From Erythrobacteraceae bacterium Alg239-R51 (GTDB taxonomy: Bacteria; Pseudomonadota; Alphaproteobacteria; Sphingomonadales; Sphingomonadaceae): a stretch of 64,000 bases of DNA. Positions 46,301-54,921 of this stretch are shown one piece after another. Position 1 is the stretch's first letter; every line of letters begins with the position of its first letter. Location of the stretch: contig CAMZOI010000001.1 of the NCBI GenBank assembly GCA_947331495.1, positions 682,001 to 746,000 on the forward strand. Reading direction: 5' to 3'. The notes under the pieces are model-generated. The model was not told the origin of the DNA. It ran no database searches and saw only the letters and a program-made list of their open reading frames with translations. Position numbers and translations under genes: made by a program.

Positions 46301-46873
46301 CCAAATCCCGGAGCTGCCGTGGTCGCGGGCAATGTCGAGACGAGCCAGGTAGTCACCGATGCCCTGTTCGCAGCGACCGGGAAGCTTGCACCTTCACAGG
46401 GCACGATGAACAATTTCACATTCGGAAATGACCGCCATCAATATTACGAGACCATTGCCGGGGGTGCCGGGGCGGGGTCGGATCACGACGGTACCGATGC
46501 GGTCCAGACACATATGACGAACAGCCGACTGACAGATCCTGAAATTCTGGAAACGCGCCTGCCGGTACGTCTCGACCGGTTTGGCATACGCAGCGGCTCC
46601 GGTGGGGGTGGGCAATATCGGGGTGGCGAAGGGGTCGAGCGGCGAATCACTTTTCTCGAACCGATGCGAGCCAATATCCTGGCCAACCGCAGGCGTGTGC
46701 CACCGCAGGGCATTTGCGGAGGCAGTGAGGCGGCGCCGGGTGCGAACTGGGTCGAGCGAGCAAGCGGAGAGATGGTCCGTTTCGGCGCTACCCATTCGAT
46801 CGACTTGAATGTCGGCGATACATTCGTGATCGAGACACCGGGCGGAGGCGGCTGGGGAAGCGCGGAAGACTAG
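43316..46873 (+). CDS. 5-oxoprolinase (fused HyuA/HyuB hydantoinase/oxoprolinase family)
   Basis: ATP-dependent hydrolase of 5-oxoproline (pyroglutamate) or a related cyclic amide, cytosolic, 1185 residues. The N-terminal HyuA half has the actin-like ATPase motifs FAIDRGGTFTDVVA, GTTVATNALLER and GFDMGGTSTDVAHY. The C-terminal HyuB half starts about residue 660 (DPVRLEIFNNLFMAIAEEMG) and has FHGGTHLPDITVI and the Gly-rich GGGGQYRGGEG. The fused full-length layout is that of eukaryotic-type oxoprolinases. The ATG has TGGGGA upstream and lies 24 bp after tRNA-Trp. It overlaps the convergent GH3 gene by 4 nt. Confidence 0.9.
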   Translation: MATETQKAWHFAIDRGGTFTDVVATTPDGRLVTDKLLSDNPDQYDDAASEAVRRLMAEHGKGPIAEMRVGTTVATNALLERNGDRVALVITKGFGDALRIGTQARPDIFARHIILPTQLPDEVVEIEERVGVDGSIMVPLDSDKAKARLQSLRRKGFDAIAIVLVHGWKHSDHEATLAQLAREIGFSQVSVSHEVSPLIRLIPRGDTTVVDAYLSPVLSRYTDRLRASLPDLDRLLFMQSNGGLAQVDAFRGKDAILSGPAGGVVGMVAASERLGHHKLIGFDMGGTSTDVAHYAGEYELSGDNLVAGVRVAAPMMKVHTVAAGGGSICSYDGSRFRAGPQSAGADPGPACYRKGGPLTITDCNLVLGRIDPAFFPHVFGPSGDQPLDPEASRRRIEEIAEQLPELRSAEEIAEGFLAIAIDSMANAIRKISVARGHDVTTYALACFGGAGGQHACQVADALGMETVLVHPLAGILSAYGIGLAPIKVIRELGLVRPLDESFTKSLSTLKDDALSALEEQGVERKDARLDQRVRLRFSGSDTLLELESQSRDALDRTFRDEHRKRFGWSDPKRPIIVEALVVEARSEPGNLAMPERNLAGVAVTASGNWKTLERWALGDEATEGPALIIDPGSTTVVETGWKARLAEDGTLVVKRVAPMRRARASGTEVDPVRLEIFNNLFMAIAEEMGVVLQSTATSVNIKERLDFSCALFDRDGRLIANAPHIPVHLGSMGDSIRRIIQMRGASADGRGLRRGDAYVLNDPFHGGTHLPDITVIMPVFYDETAAQPHAFVAARGHHSDIGGTAPGSMPPDSTSIAEEGALIDNELLVDEGHFREDAIRALLADARYPARNPDQNLSDLRAQLAACSRGVGLLDAAAQEHGADTVRAFMGHVLANAEESVRLLLDRLDDGEFVYEMDSGAEVHAAIRIDRRTRSAVFDFTGTSEQRPDNFNAPLSITRAAALYVVRTLIDDEIPMNDGCLQPVELIVPDGCMLNPNPGAAVVAGNVETSQVVTDALFAATGKLAPSQGTMNNFTFGNDRHQYYETIAGGAGAGSDHDGTDAVQTHMTNSRLTDPEILETRLPVRLDRFGIRSGSGGGGQYRGGEGVERRITFLEPMRANILANRRRVPPQGICGGSEAAPGANWVERASGEMVRFGATHSIDLNVGDTFVIETPGGGGWGSAED

Positions 46874-48921
46874 GCCTCGCGGCGATCGCTTCTTGTGAAC
46901 GGCAGAGGAGCATCGCTACCCGGCGCGCGCGCCTGAATGGCTGCTGCTACTGCCGGCGGTATCGATATTCGTCCAGACAGGGCTGCGACTGCATTGCGGG
47001 CCAGGCGTATCTCATACTCACCCGGTTCCACGCGGAAAACGCCATCCGTATCATACTGGCCGAGTTCCCGCGCGCCGATTTCGATGGTCACCCGTTCGCT
47101 GCTTTCGCCTGCCAGCGGAATTCTGCGAAAACCCTTAAGTTCCGGCGAGGTTTGAACGGATCCACCGTCCGTCAGGCGAATATACAATTGTACGATCTCC
47201 TCGCCATCCCGGTCTCCGGTATTGTGCAGGGTCGCACAGGCCAGAAGCCCCGTCGCACCCAGTTCCAGAGAGAAATCTGCAAGCGCGAATTCGGTATAGG
47301 TAAGGCCATGTCCGAACGGCAGGCGCACTTCGCCATCGCTGGTCGTGATCGTATATGGCAGCCGTCCGGTGGGCGCGGCTTTTCCGACGAGGATCTCGAC
47401 TATCGCATGACCCGACATCGATCCCAATTGCCCGGCGTGAACTACGCTCGAGAACGGCTTCTTGGCAATTTCGGGATCGAGAGGTCTTGGCCCCAATGTC
47501 AAAAGCACGAGCCGATCGTTGACTGCTCGCAAGGTGGTCAACAGTGTCTCGTAGGCTTCGCTCAGTCCATCGCCGTCGGATCGCGCTGCATCCTCGCCCA
47601 GTACGACAAGAACCGTGTTGGTACGCCGTGCAGCTTCGCCCGCCATACCGATAGCCATGCGATCCGCATCGATCATTCGCTCGCGAGCCACGCTGCTTTG
47701 GCGCATGGCCAGACCGGGGACGAACTTGAACGGAATGCCAAGCGATTCCAGACCGTCCACGACACTGGCGGCTTCGCCCGGGGCGTTTCCCATGGGTATA
47801 TGACGGTCCTTCGCCGCCACGCCGACTACCAGCAATTCGCCAGGGGCTCCTGAAAGCGGGAGCAGGGTCGGATCGTTGCGTAGCAACACGATCGCCTTGC
47901 GGGCCAGATCCAGTGCCTGTCCACGCGCTTCTGATCTCGCCAATGGAGGAGAGCCTACCTTGTCGCGGCGGGGATCGAAGTCGGGGCGAAACAGGCCAAG
48001 ATCGAATTTCGCTCCGAGAACCTGCCGTGCTGCGGTATCGAGTGCATCGGTGTCGACGCCTCCATCCGCCACCGCCGCGCGAATCCGGTCAGGAGAGAGC
48101 CGGATGTAGAAATCAGGGCCGATTTCATGGCCGGATCGAACGGCAATCTCCTGCCAGCGTTCCAGGACGATTCCGCTGAATTCACCTGCCTGCGAATCTG
48201 GAAGGTTGTGCATGTCGACACCGGATCGAGATTGAGAAAAGGCGGTCAATGCCAGACTTTTGGGTCGGCCGTAATCGATCGCCTGCATCATCATCTGCTG
48301 CTGATCGGCACGGACTTGCTCGCCTCGTCGAAGTCCTCGCAGCTCTCGGTTCAGCTCATCATCGTCGCGAAGGCAGGCAATCACCCCGGCCGGGGCGGAT
48401 TGCAGACCGCGAAGGCGAGCAGCGGTCACGTGTCCGCACAGCCAGGCGGATTCTCCGCACGAATTGGCAAAACCCCTCTGCGAGGCGTGGGTCGTCATGC
48501 TGGCTATCGGTTCGAGCACCCAGTTGATGCCGAGGCGCGAGGTCTGTTCGCCGATCACGCGTTCCGCTTGTTCGATTGCCTCGATGTCCCAGCTCGCTGC
48601 TGCAGAGACGGGTACGGGGATGGCAATGTCGCATCCGTGCGCCGCTCTACCTGCAAACAGCAATGGTATGCCCAGTCGGGTCTCCTCGATCGCCAGACGT
48701 TGAAGGCGTTCGGCTCTTGCCGGATCGGCGATATCCACGACCCCGGTCAACACTCCACGATGAAGCTGGTCCAGAAAGCCACGTTCGTCGTCTTGCCGCA
48801 GGGGATCGCGATCGGTCACCAATATCAGCTGGCCGATCTTCTCGTCGAGCGACATGTAACCGAGCAGGTCGTCGACGAACCGTTCGCGTTCGCGCGCGTG
48901 ATTGGCGAAAGAGGGCGACAT
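46870..48921 (-). CDS. Divergent glycoside hydrolase family 3 protein
   Basis: 683 residues with GH3 layout: N-terminal barrel (about 1-300), alpha/beta sandwich (about 340-550, VGVAAKDRHIPMG...LPFGHGLTYTEFAL) and a fibronectin-III-like C-terminus (ATLHNTGDRDGEEIVQLYI). No signal peptide, unlike many GH3 enzymes. The barrel is abnormal. Where the family has Asp-Val-x-His-Gly, it reads AGRAAHG; the Lys-His pair is replaced by GVIACLRDD (about 179-187); and some 55 residues are missing before the nucleophile region, where only Asp216 (MQAIDYGRP) is left as a candidate. Activity is doubtful. Nearest neighbour on the other side is the methionine operon. Confidence 0.82.
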   Translation of the reverse strand: MSPSFANHARERERFVDDLLGYMSLDEKIGQLILVTDRDPLRQDDERGFLDQLHRGVLTGVVDIADPARAERLQRLAIEETRLGIPLLFAGRAAHGCDIAIPVPVSAAASWDIEAIEQAERVIGEQTSRLGINWVLEPIASMTTHASQRGFANSCGESAWLCGHVTAARLRGLQSAPAGVIACLRDDDELNRELRGLRRGEQVRADQQQMMMQAIDYGRPKSLALTAFSQSRSGVDMHNLPDSQAGEFSGIVLERWQEIAVRSGHEIGPDFYIRLSPDRIRAAVADGGVDTDALDTAARQVLGAKFDLGLFRPDFDPRRDKVGSPPLARSEARGQALDLARKAIVLLRNDPTLLPLSGAPGELLVVGVAAKDRHIPMGNAPGEAASVVDGLESLGIPFKFVPGLAMRQSSVARERMIDADRMAIGMAGEAARRTNTVLVVLGEDAARSDGDGLSEAYETLLTTLRAVNDRLVLLTLGPRPLDPEIAKKPFSSVVHAGQLGSMSGHAIVEILVGKAAPTGRLPYTITTSDGEVRLPFGHGLTYTEFALADFSLELGATGLLACATLHNTGDRDGEEIVQLYIRLTDGGSVQTSPELKGFRRIPLAGESSERVTIEIGARELGQYDTDGVFRVEPGEYEIRLARNAVAALSGRISIPPAVAAAIQARAPGSDAPLPFTRSDRREA

Positions 48922-49014
48922 GGTGTCAACGGTGTCGTCGAGAATGGTTAATATTGCGTTTGGATCACCCGATGCGTCGCAGGAAAACGGCTCTTCGACG
49001 GTTACGCCAGAGCG

Positions 49015-49042
49015 TTTACAGATATAAAAATATCTTTATATG
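49015..49042 (+). promoter_or_regulatory. Promoter with embedded palindromic operator of the methionine operon
   Basis: Core promoter TTTACA (49015-49020), 16 bp, TATATG (49037-49042). Inside it is a 20-bp palindrome ATATAAAAAT-ATCTTTATAT (49022-49041) with one mismatch from perfect symmetry, and AGATAT-aaaa-ATATCT is perfect. The site lies 11 bp before the ArsR-methyltransferase ATG, as expected for autorepression. The predicted transcript start falls only a few bases before the ATG, so the message may be leaderless. Confidence 0.65.
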
Positions 49043-49052
49043 TCGCTTGGCA

Positions 49053-50024
49053 ATGCGGACCGAGATGATCTTTCGCGCCCTGGCCGACCCAACCCGCCTG
49101 CGTATTCTGCGCCTGGTGGATTCGATGGAACTTGCGGTCGGCGAAGTGGCACAGGTTCTGGGGCAGAGCCAACCGCGCGTATCACGACATATCGGCATCC
49201 TGTGCGATGCAGGCCTGACGGACCGGCGACGCGAGGGAAGCTGGGTTTTTCTGCGCGCCCAGTCCCCGGCGCACGGCGGCGTGCCCTTCGCAGCGCGGGT
49301 CAGATCCTTGCTGGCCGAAGCGGAGAAGGGCGACCCGGACTTCGCGGCATCTTGCGACGCCGACCGCCGCAAGCTCGCCGAAATCCGCGATCACCGCGAG
49401 GAAGAAGCGCAGTCTTACTTCGCGGCTCATGCAGAAGACTGGGACGAATTGCGCCGGCTTCATAGTTCCGACGAGACTATCGAGGTGGAATTGCTCCGGG
49501 CGCTGGGCGATGCCCCGCTGGGGCGTTTGCTGGACATCGGCACCGGCACGGGACGCATGGCGGAACTGTTCGCTGAGCGCGCGGACCACATCGTCGCACT
49601 GGACAAGAGCCTTGCCATGCTCCGCGTGGCGCGCGCGCGGCTGCAGCACCTTCCGGCCGACCTTGTCGAACTGGTACAGGGCGACTTTTCCAACCTTGGC
49701 TTCGCTTCGGCGAGTTTCGATACGGTGCTGTTCCACCAGGTCTTGCACTTTGCGCAATCGCCGGCCCTGGCCCTCAAGGAGGCCGCGCGGGTTGTCCGGA
49801 CGGGCGGGCGGATCGCCATTGTCGACTTCGCGGCGCACCAGCACGAGGAATTGCGCGAAAGGCATGCCCACGCGCGGCTCGGCTTTTCCAGCGACCAGAT
49901 GAAACACTTTCTGACCGACGCCGGTTTCGACCCGCGTGATCCGCATATCCTTAGCGATGGAGAACTTGCCGTGAACATATGGATTGCCAAGCGCACTGGC
50001 GCGCCGGGCGAGGCATCATCGTGA
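49053..50024 (+). CDS. ArsR-family regulator fused to a SAM-dependent methyltransferase
   Basis: 323 residues. The N-terminal winged helix of ArsR/SmtB type (about 1-95) has IFRALADPTRLRILRLVDSMELAVGEVAQVLGQSQPRVSRHIGILCDAGL, without the metal-binding cysteine motif ELCVCDL. The C-terminal class I methyltransferase domain (about 140-310) has motif I LLDIGTGTGRMAELFAERA. This fusion is common ahead of metF/metH in alphaproteobacteria and is thought to sense SAM or SAH to control methionine synthesis; that role here is inferred from position and the operator. No Shine-Dalgarno is visible. It overlaps metF by 4 nt (GTGA). Confidence 0.9.
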   Translation: MRTEMIFRALADPTRLRILRLVDSMELAVGEVAQVLGQSQPRVSRHIGILCDAGLTDRRREGSWVFLRAQSPAHGGVPFAARVRSLLAEAEKGDPDFAASCDADRRKLAEIRDHREEEAQSYFAAHAEDWDELRRLHSSDETIEVELLRALGDAPLGRLLDIGTGTGRMAELFAERADHIVALDKSLAMLRVARARLQHLPADLVELVQGDFSNLGFASASFDTVLFHQVLHFAQSPALALKEAARVVRTGGRIAIVDFAAHQHEELRERHAHARLGFSSDQMKHFLTDAGFDPRDPHILSDGELAVNIWIAKRTGAPGEASS

Positions 50025-50947
50025 GCCCCACGGTACGGCAAATGCGCGAGGCGCACCTGGCGCTGGACACTCCGCTATTCTCGGGGTTGGAAGGCGACAT
50101 CGAAGTCAGCTTCGAGTTTTTTCCGCCCAAGACGGACAAGATGGGCGAGACATTATGGAACAGCGTATCCACGCTCGCCCCGCTTGATCCACGCTTCGTA
50201 TCGGTAACCTATGGTGCCGGTGGTTCGACCCGGGAACGTACGCATGAGCAAGTCGTGCGCATTCAGAAGGAGGCCGGGATCCCCGCTGCGGCCCACCTGA
50301 CTTGCGTGGCTGCGACACGCGAGGAGGTCGATACGGTGGCGCGCCATTACTGGGACGAGGGCATCCGCCATATCGTCGCGCTGCGCGGCGATGCCCCCGA
50401 TGGTCAGTCCGGATACGCGCCGCATCCGGGGGGCTACGAGAATGCCATCGACCTGATCGCAGGTCTGAAGCGGGTTGGCGATTTCGAAATCTCGGTCGCC
50501 GCCTATCCGGAAGTCCATCCGGATTCGCCAAACCGGCAGGCCGACCTCGACAATCTGAAGGCCAAGTTCGATGCGGGTGCGACGCGCGCCATCACGCAGT
50601 TCTTCTTCGAGCCAGAATGTTTTTTCGACTTTCGCGACCAGGCCGTCGCTGCGGGCATCGAGGGGGAGATTGTGCCCGGGATCATGCCGGTTATGAGCTT
50701 CGCGGCGGTCCAGCGCATGTCGGGTCTGTGCGGTACGGCAATTCCGGCCTGGATGGGCGGGCTGTTCGAGGGTCTCGACGAGAAACCCGAAGCGCGACAA
50801 CTGGTCAGCGCAACCATCGCCGCCGAACTTTGCCGCCGCCTCTACGCTGGCGGTGTACGGCAATTTCACTTCTACACATTGAACCGCGCCGAGCTGAGCT
50901 ACGCCATCTGCCACATGCTTGGCCTGCGCCCGAAAGCCCAAAAATGA
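50021..50947 (+). CDS. metF: Methylenetetrahydrofolate reductase
   Basis: FAD enzyme reducing 5,10-methylene-THF to 5-methyl-THF. The product is 308 residues, a TIM-barrel. Motifs are VSFEFFPPKT (catalytic Glu), VTYGAGGSTRERT, AAHLTCV, HIVALRGDAPDG, AAYPEVHPDS and ITQFFFEPE. The start is the GTG at 50021, overlapping the regulator stop; an ATG at 50042 is possible. It overlaps the next gene by 4 nt (ATGA). Confidence 0.96.
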   Translation: MSPTVRQMREAHLALDTPLFSGLEGDIEVSFEFFPPKTDKMGETLWNSVSTLAPLDPRFVSVTYGAGGSTRERTHEQVVRIQKEAGIPAAAHLTCVAATREEVDTVARHYWDEGIRHIVALRGDAPDGQSGYAPHPGGYENAIDLIAGLKRVGDFEISVAAYPEVHPDSPNRQADLDNLKAKFDAGATRAITQFFFEPECFFDFRDQAVAAGIEGEIVPGIMPVMSFAAVQRMSGLCGTAIPAWMGGLFEGLDEKPEARQLVSATIAAELCRRLYAGGVRQFHFYTLNRAELSYAICHMLGLRPKAQK

Positions 50948-51984
50948 CCAAACGCGAAGAATTCGAAGCTGCCGCTGCGCAGCGTATCCTGATCAAGGAC
51001 GGCCCCTACGGCACCGAGATCCAGCGCGCCCGGCTTTCGGCAGAAGATTATGCAGCGGGGACCAGCCTCGAACAGGAGCAGAAGGGCAATAACGACCTCG
51101 TCAACCTCACCCAGCCGCAGGTCATCCGCAAGATTTGCGATACCTATATCGATGCAGGCGCGCATGTCCTGGCCACGAACACCTTCAATGCCAACCGTAT
51201 CAGCCAGGCCGATTACGGTGCCGAAGGACTGGTACGCGACATCAACGTATCCGCGGCGCGGATCATCCGCGAGGCGATCGATGCGCGCGACGATGACGTC
51301 CCCCGTTTCGTCGCTGGCGCGGTCGGCCCGACCAACAAGACGCTCTCGCTCTCGCCCGACGTCGAGGATCCGGGCTTTCGTGAAGTTACCTTCGACGAGA
51401 TCGTCGATGTCTATCGCGAACAATGCGCCGCGCTTCTTGAAGGAGGCGCTGATTTCATCCTGATCGAGACAGTGTTCGACACGCTGAACTGCAAGGCTGC
51501 GATCATGGCGGTCAAGCAGCTGGAGCGCGAGATGGAGCGCGACATCCCGCTGATGATTTCCCTGACCCTGACCGACCTTTCGGGCCGCAACCTTTCGGGT
51601 CACACCGTCGAGGCGTTCTGGTACACGGTCCAGCATGCCCGGCCGCTGACGATCGGGCTGAATTGCAGTTTCGGAGCCGAACAGCTGCGCCCGCATGTTC
51701 AGCTGCTGTCGGACATCGCGGACACGTATCTCATGGCCTATCCCAATGCCGGGCTGCCAAACGATCTTGGCGAATACGACGAATTGCCGGAAACCACGGC
51801 ATCGCTGGTCAAGGTCTGGGCTCAGAACGGGCGCGTAAATGCGCTCGGGGGCTGCTGCGGGTCGACGCCCGACCACATCGCCGCGATGGCGCAAGCGGTC
51901 GAGGGCATGGCACCGCGCAAGCTTCCCGAGATAAAACCCGACATGCACCTTGCCGGCCTTGAACCATTCACGATTGCAGCCTGA
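50944..51984 (+). CDS. metH: Methionine synthase, homocysteine-binding half (split MetH)
   Basis: 346 residues corresponding to the first domain of cobalamin-dependent MetH. The barrel binds and activates homocysteine through zinc, with ligands Cys241 ([13 protein letters not shown]) and the Cys304-Cys305 pair ([12 protein letters not shown]). The start [11 protein letters not shown] is the family's 'DGAMGT' motif in variant form. The remaining domains are encoded by the next gene, one base after this stop, a natural split seen in many alphaproteobacteria. Confidence 0.94.
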   Translation: MTKREEFEAAAAQRILIKDGPYGTEIQRARLSAEDYAAGTSLEQEQKGNNDLVNLTQPQVIRKICDTYIDAGAHVLATNTFNANRISQADYGAEGLVRDINVSAARIIREAIDARDDDVPRFVAGAVGPTNKTLSLSPDVEDPGFREVTFDEIVDVYREQCAALLEGGADFILIETVFDTLNCKAAIMAVKQLEREMERDIPLMISLTLTDLSGRNLSGHTVEAFWYTVQHARPLTIGLNCSFGAEQLRPHVQLLSDIADTYLMAYPNAGLPNDLGEYDELPETTASLVKVWAQNGRVNALGGCCGSTPDHIAAMAQAVEGMAPRKLPEIKPDMHLAGLEPFTIAA

Positions 51985-51985
51985 A

Positions 51986-54601
51986 ATGTCCGATCTGACC
52001 ACAGCCCGCTTCGTTAATATCGGCGAACGCACCAACGTGACCGGTTCGGCCCGGTTCAAGAAACTCGTCATGGCGGATGATTACGAAGCCGCCGTCGAGG
52101 TCGCGCGCGACCAGGTCGAGAACGGTGCGCAGGTCATCGACGTCAACATGGACGAAGGCCTGCTCGACGCCGAAAAGGCGATGACCACCTTTCTCAAGCT
52201 GATAGCTGCCGAGCCCGACATCGCACGGGTCCCGGTCATGATCGACAGTTCAAAATGGGGTGTGATCGAGGCCGGATTGAAGTGTGTTTCCGGCAAGCCG
52301 ATCGTCAATTCGATCAGCATGAAGGAGGGGGAGGCGGAGTTCCTCGATCATGCACGCAAATGCATGGATTACGGCGCCGCCGCAGTGGTCATGGCCTTCG
52401 ACGAAACCGGGCAGGCGGATACCAGGGAGCGCAAGGTCGAGATTTGCTCGCGCGCCTACGATCTGCTCACCGGCATCGGGTTTCCGCCGGAGGATATCAT
52501 CTTCGACCCGAACATCTTCGCGGTCGCGACGGGTATCGAGGAACACGACCGTTACGGGCTCGATTTCCTTGAGGCGGTGCAGGAGATCAAGCAGCGTTGC
52601 CCGCGTGCCAAGACCAGCGGGGGCCTTTCCAACCTGTCATTCAGCTTTCGTGGCAACGAGACCGTTCGCCGCGCGATGCACTCGGTGTTTCTCTACCATG
52701 CAATCCCCGCCGGGCTCGATATGGCGATCGTCAATGCTGGCCAGCTCGACGTCTACGACCAGATTGACCCGCAGCTTCGCGAGGCCTGCGAGGATGTGAT
52801 ACTGATGCGCCGACCGGATGCGACCGAACGTCTCATCGATCTTGCCGAAAGCTACAAGGGCAAGTCAGCCGCCGACGAGAAGGCGGCTGAGGAATGGCGC
52901 GGCTGGGACGTCGCCCGTCGGCTTGAACACGCCTTGGTCAAGGGGATCGACGCACATGTCGTTTCGGACACCGAGGAAGCCCGCCAGCAGTTTGACAGGC
53001 CGATCGAGGTTATCGAAGGTCCGTTGATGGACGGAATGAACGTCGTTGGCGACCTGTTCGGCAGCGGCAAGATGTTTCTGCCGCAGGTGGTCAAGTCCGC
53101 CCGCGTCATGAAAAAGGCGGTCGCCCATCTCATCCCCTTCATCGAGGCCGAGAAAGACCGCCTGCCCGCGGCCGAGCGCAAGTCGAAGGGCAAGATCGTG
53201 ATGGCGACGGTCAAGGGCGATGTTCATGACATCGGCAAGAACATCGTGGGCGTGGTCCTTCAGTGCAACGGCTATGACGTGGTCGATCTGGGCGTAATGG
53301 TGCCGTGGTCGAAAATTCTGGAGACGGCACACGAAGAAAAAGCCGACATGATCGGCCTGTCCGGCCTCATCACCCCCTCGCTCGACGAAATGGTCACCGT
53401 CGCCGAGGAGATGAAAGCGGCGAACATGACCATGCCGTTGCTCATCGGTGGCGCAACCACCAGCAAGGTCCACACTGCGCTCAGGATCGATCCGGCCTAT
53501 GACGGTCCGGTAATCCACGTGCTCGATGCCAGCCGCGCAGTCGGCGTAGCCAGCCGCTTGCTCAGCGACACGCAGAAGGATGCGTTCGTCGAGGACACAG
53601 CCGGCGAGTACGTCAAGGTACGCCAAGCACGCGAAGGCAAATCGCAGAACGTTTTGCTAAGTCTCGATGAAGCGCGCGCGAACCATTACGACCCCTTTTA
53701 CAGCGACAAGGCTGCGCCTCCGCTCAAGCCGGGTGTCCACGCGTTCGACGACTGGCCATTGAAAGATCTGCGCGACTATATCGACTGGACGCCGTTCTTC
53801 CGCGCGTGGGAATTGCACGGAACCTATCCCAGGATCCTCGACGACGATGTCGTGGGCGAAACTGCCCGGCAATTGAAAGCCGATGCCGATGAAATGCTCG
53901 ATCGGATTGTCGACGAGAAATGGCTGACTGCAAAGGGCGTTGTTGGGTTCTGGCCGTGCGCGCGCGATGGCGATGACGTCACGCTCCACGATCCCGAAGG
54001 CGAAACGCATACCATCCTGCCGTTCCTGCGCCAGCAGATCCGCAAGTCGCGCGAGCGAGCGAACATGTGTCTTGCCGACTTCATCGATCCGGCGGGTGAC
54101 TGGATCGGCGGCTTCGCGGTTGGTCTTCACGGTATCGGCGAGCATTCGCAGCGTTTCCTGGCCGACAAGGACGATTATTCCGACATTCTTCTGAAAGCGC
54201 TCGCGGACCGCTTCGCCGAGGCTTTTGCAGAGCGCCTGCATCGGCATGTCCGTACCGACCTGTGGGGTTATGCGCCGCAGGAACAGCTTACGAACGAAGC
54301 TCTTATCAAGGAAGAATACCGTGGGATACGACCCGCACCGGGCTATCCCGCCTGTCCCGATCACAGCCTCAAGCCGATCCTGTTCGATCTGCTCGACGCG
54401 CAAGCCAATGCCGGAATCGAACTGACCGAAAACTTTGCCATGCTGCCGACATCGGCGGTTAGCGGATTTTATTTCGGTCATCCTGAAGCTGCGTATTTCG
54501 GCGTGGCGCGCATCGGCCGTGACCAGTTGGAGGACTACGCCGCGCGGCGCGGCGTGGATATCGCGATCGCCGAACGCTGGCTGCGCCCCAATCTCGATTG
54601 A
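51986..54601 (+). CDS. metH: Methionine synthase, folate/cobalamin/activation half (split MetH)
   Basis: 871 residues covering the other MetH domains. They are a pterin-binding barrel (about 5-280, [16 protein letters not shown]...VNMDEG), a cap and cobalamin-binding module (about 320-540) with DVHDIGKN (cobalt-ligand His414), and an AdoMet-binding activation domain (about 570-871, [15 protein letters not shown] and [17 protein letters not shown]). It receives the methyl group from MetF's product and passes it to the zinc-bound homocysteine on the other half. The ATG at 51986 follows the first half by one base. No cobalamin riboswitch is present. Confidence 0.95.
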   Translation: MSDLTTARFVNIGERTNVTGSARFKKLVMADDYEAAVEVARDQVENGAQVIDVNMDEGLLDAEKAMTTFLKLIAAEPDIARVPVMIDSSKWGVIEAGLKCVSGKPIVNSISMKEGEAEFLDHARKCMDYGAAAVVMAFDETGQADTRERKVEICSRAYDLLTGIGFPPEDIIFDPNIFAVATGIEEHDRYGLDFLEAVQEIKQRCPRAKTSGGLSNLSFSFRGNETVRRAMHSVFLYHAIPAGLDMAIVNAGQLDVYDQIDPQLREACEDVILMRRPDATERLIDLAESYKGKSAADEKAAEEWRGWDVARRLEHALVKGIDAHVVSDTEEARQQFDRPIEVIEGPLMDGMNVVGDLFGSGKMFLPQVVKSARVMKKAVAHLIPFIEAEKDRLPAAERKSKGKIVMATVKGDVHDIGKNIVGVVLQCNGYDVVDLGVMVPWSKILETAHEEKADMIGLSGLITPSLDEMVTVAEEMKAANMTMPLLIGGATTSKVHTALRIDPAYDGPVIHVLDASRAVGVASRLLSDTQKDAFVEDTAGEYVKVRQAREGKSQNVLLSLDEARANHYDPFYSDKAAPPLKPGVHAFDDWPLKDLRDYIDWTPFFRAWELHGTYPRILDDDVVGETARQLKADADEMLDRIVDEKWLTAKGVVGFWPCARDGDDVTLHDPEGETHTILPFLRQQIRKSRERANMCLADFIDPAGDWIGGFAVGLHGIGEHSQRFLADKDDYSDILLKALADRFAEAFAERLHRHVRTDLWGYAPQEQLTNEALIKEEYRGIRPAPGYPACPDHSLKPILFDLLDAQANAGIELTENFAMLPTSAVSGFYFGHPEAAYFGVARIGRDQLEDYAARRGVDIAIAERWLRPNLD

Positions 54602-54664
54602 CCGGGGTCATCTATTCGCGCAGAGACCTGCCGTCGGCTAAAGAAGCGATTCTGCGGCAGGCAC

Positions 54665-54862
54665 GCACGGGAGAGATCGGGAAGCATATGCTGCCCGGCG
54701 CCGAAGGAGCAACCGCCCCGGAAACTCTCAGGCCAATGGACCGTGCGGGCCGAAGACACTCTGGAAAGCGCCCTCCGCCGCCGTGGTGGGCCACCGAAGG
54801 GGTAAGCCCGCCCTTGCTTTGCGCAAGGACGGGCCAGTCTCTCAGGTTTCCCGACAGAGGGG
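54665..54862 (+). ncRNA. Tandem glycine riboswitch
   Basis: Two glycine aptamers in tandem. Aptamer 1 spans about 54665-54768 (GGGAGAG, GCGCCGAAGGAGCAA, AAACTCTCAGG, GGACCG, GACACTCTGGAAAG). Aptamer 2 spans about 54769-54862 (GGGCCACCGAAGGGGTAAGCC, GTCTCTCAGG, CCGACAGAGGGG). These are the conserved cores of the class. It lies in the leader of gcvT and should turn the glycine-cleavage operon on when glycine binds. Confidence 0.95.
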
Positions 54863-54905
54863 GCATGGAAATGTAACGCGCTTCGCTGTGGAGGCGCGAC
54901 CATGC
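54863..54905 (+). promoter_or_regulatory. Possible expression platform behind the glycine riboswitch
   Basis: GCATGG (54863-54868) pairs with CCATGC (54900-54905), enclosing CGCGC (54877-54881) and GCGCG (54894-54898). No T-run follows. The gcvT ribosome-binding site begins 6 nt later, so translational control is more likely than termination. Confidence 0.5.
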
Positions 54906-54921
54906 TTTCGAAGGACGGGTC

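Noticed and set aside
48922..49052. SAM riboswitch ahead of the methionine operon
   Set aside because: The spacer is 131 bp shared with a divergent gene and the promoter lies about 10 bp from the ATG, leaving no room for an aptamer; a palindromic operator is present instead.
50900..52000. Frameshift splitting metH
   Set aside because: The break falls exactly between domains, with a normal stop, a new ATG one base later and complete domains on both sides.
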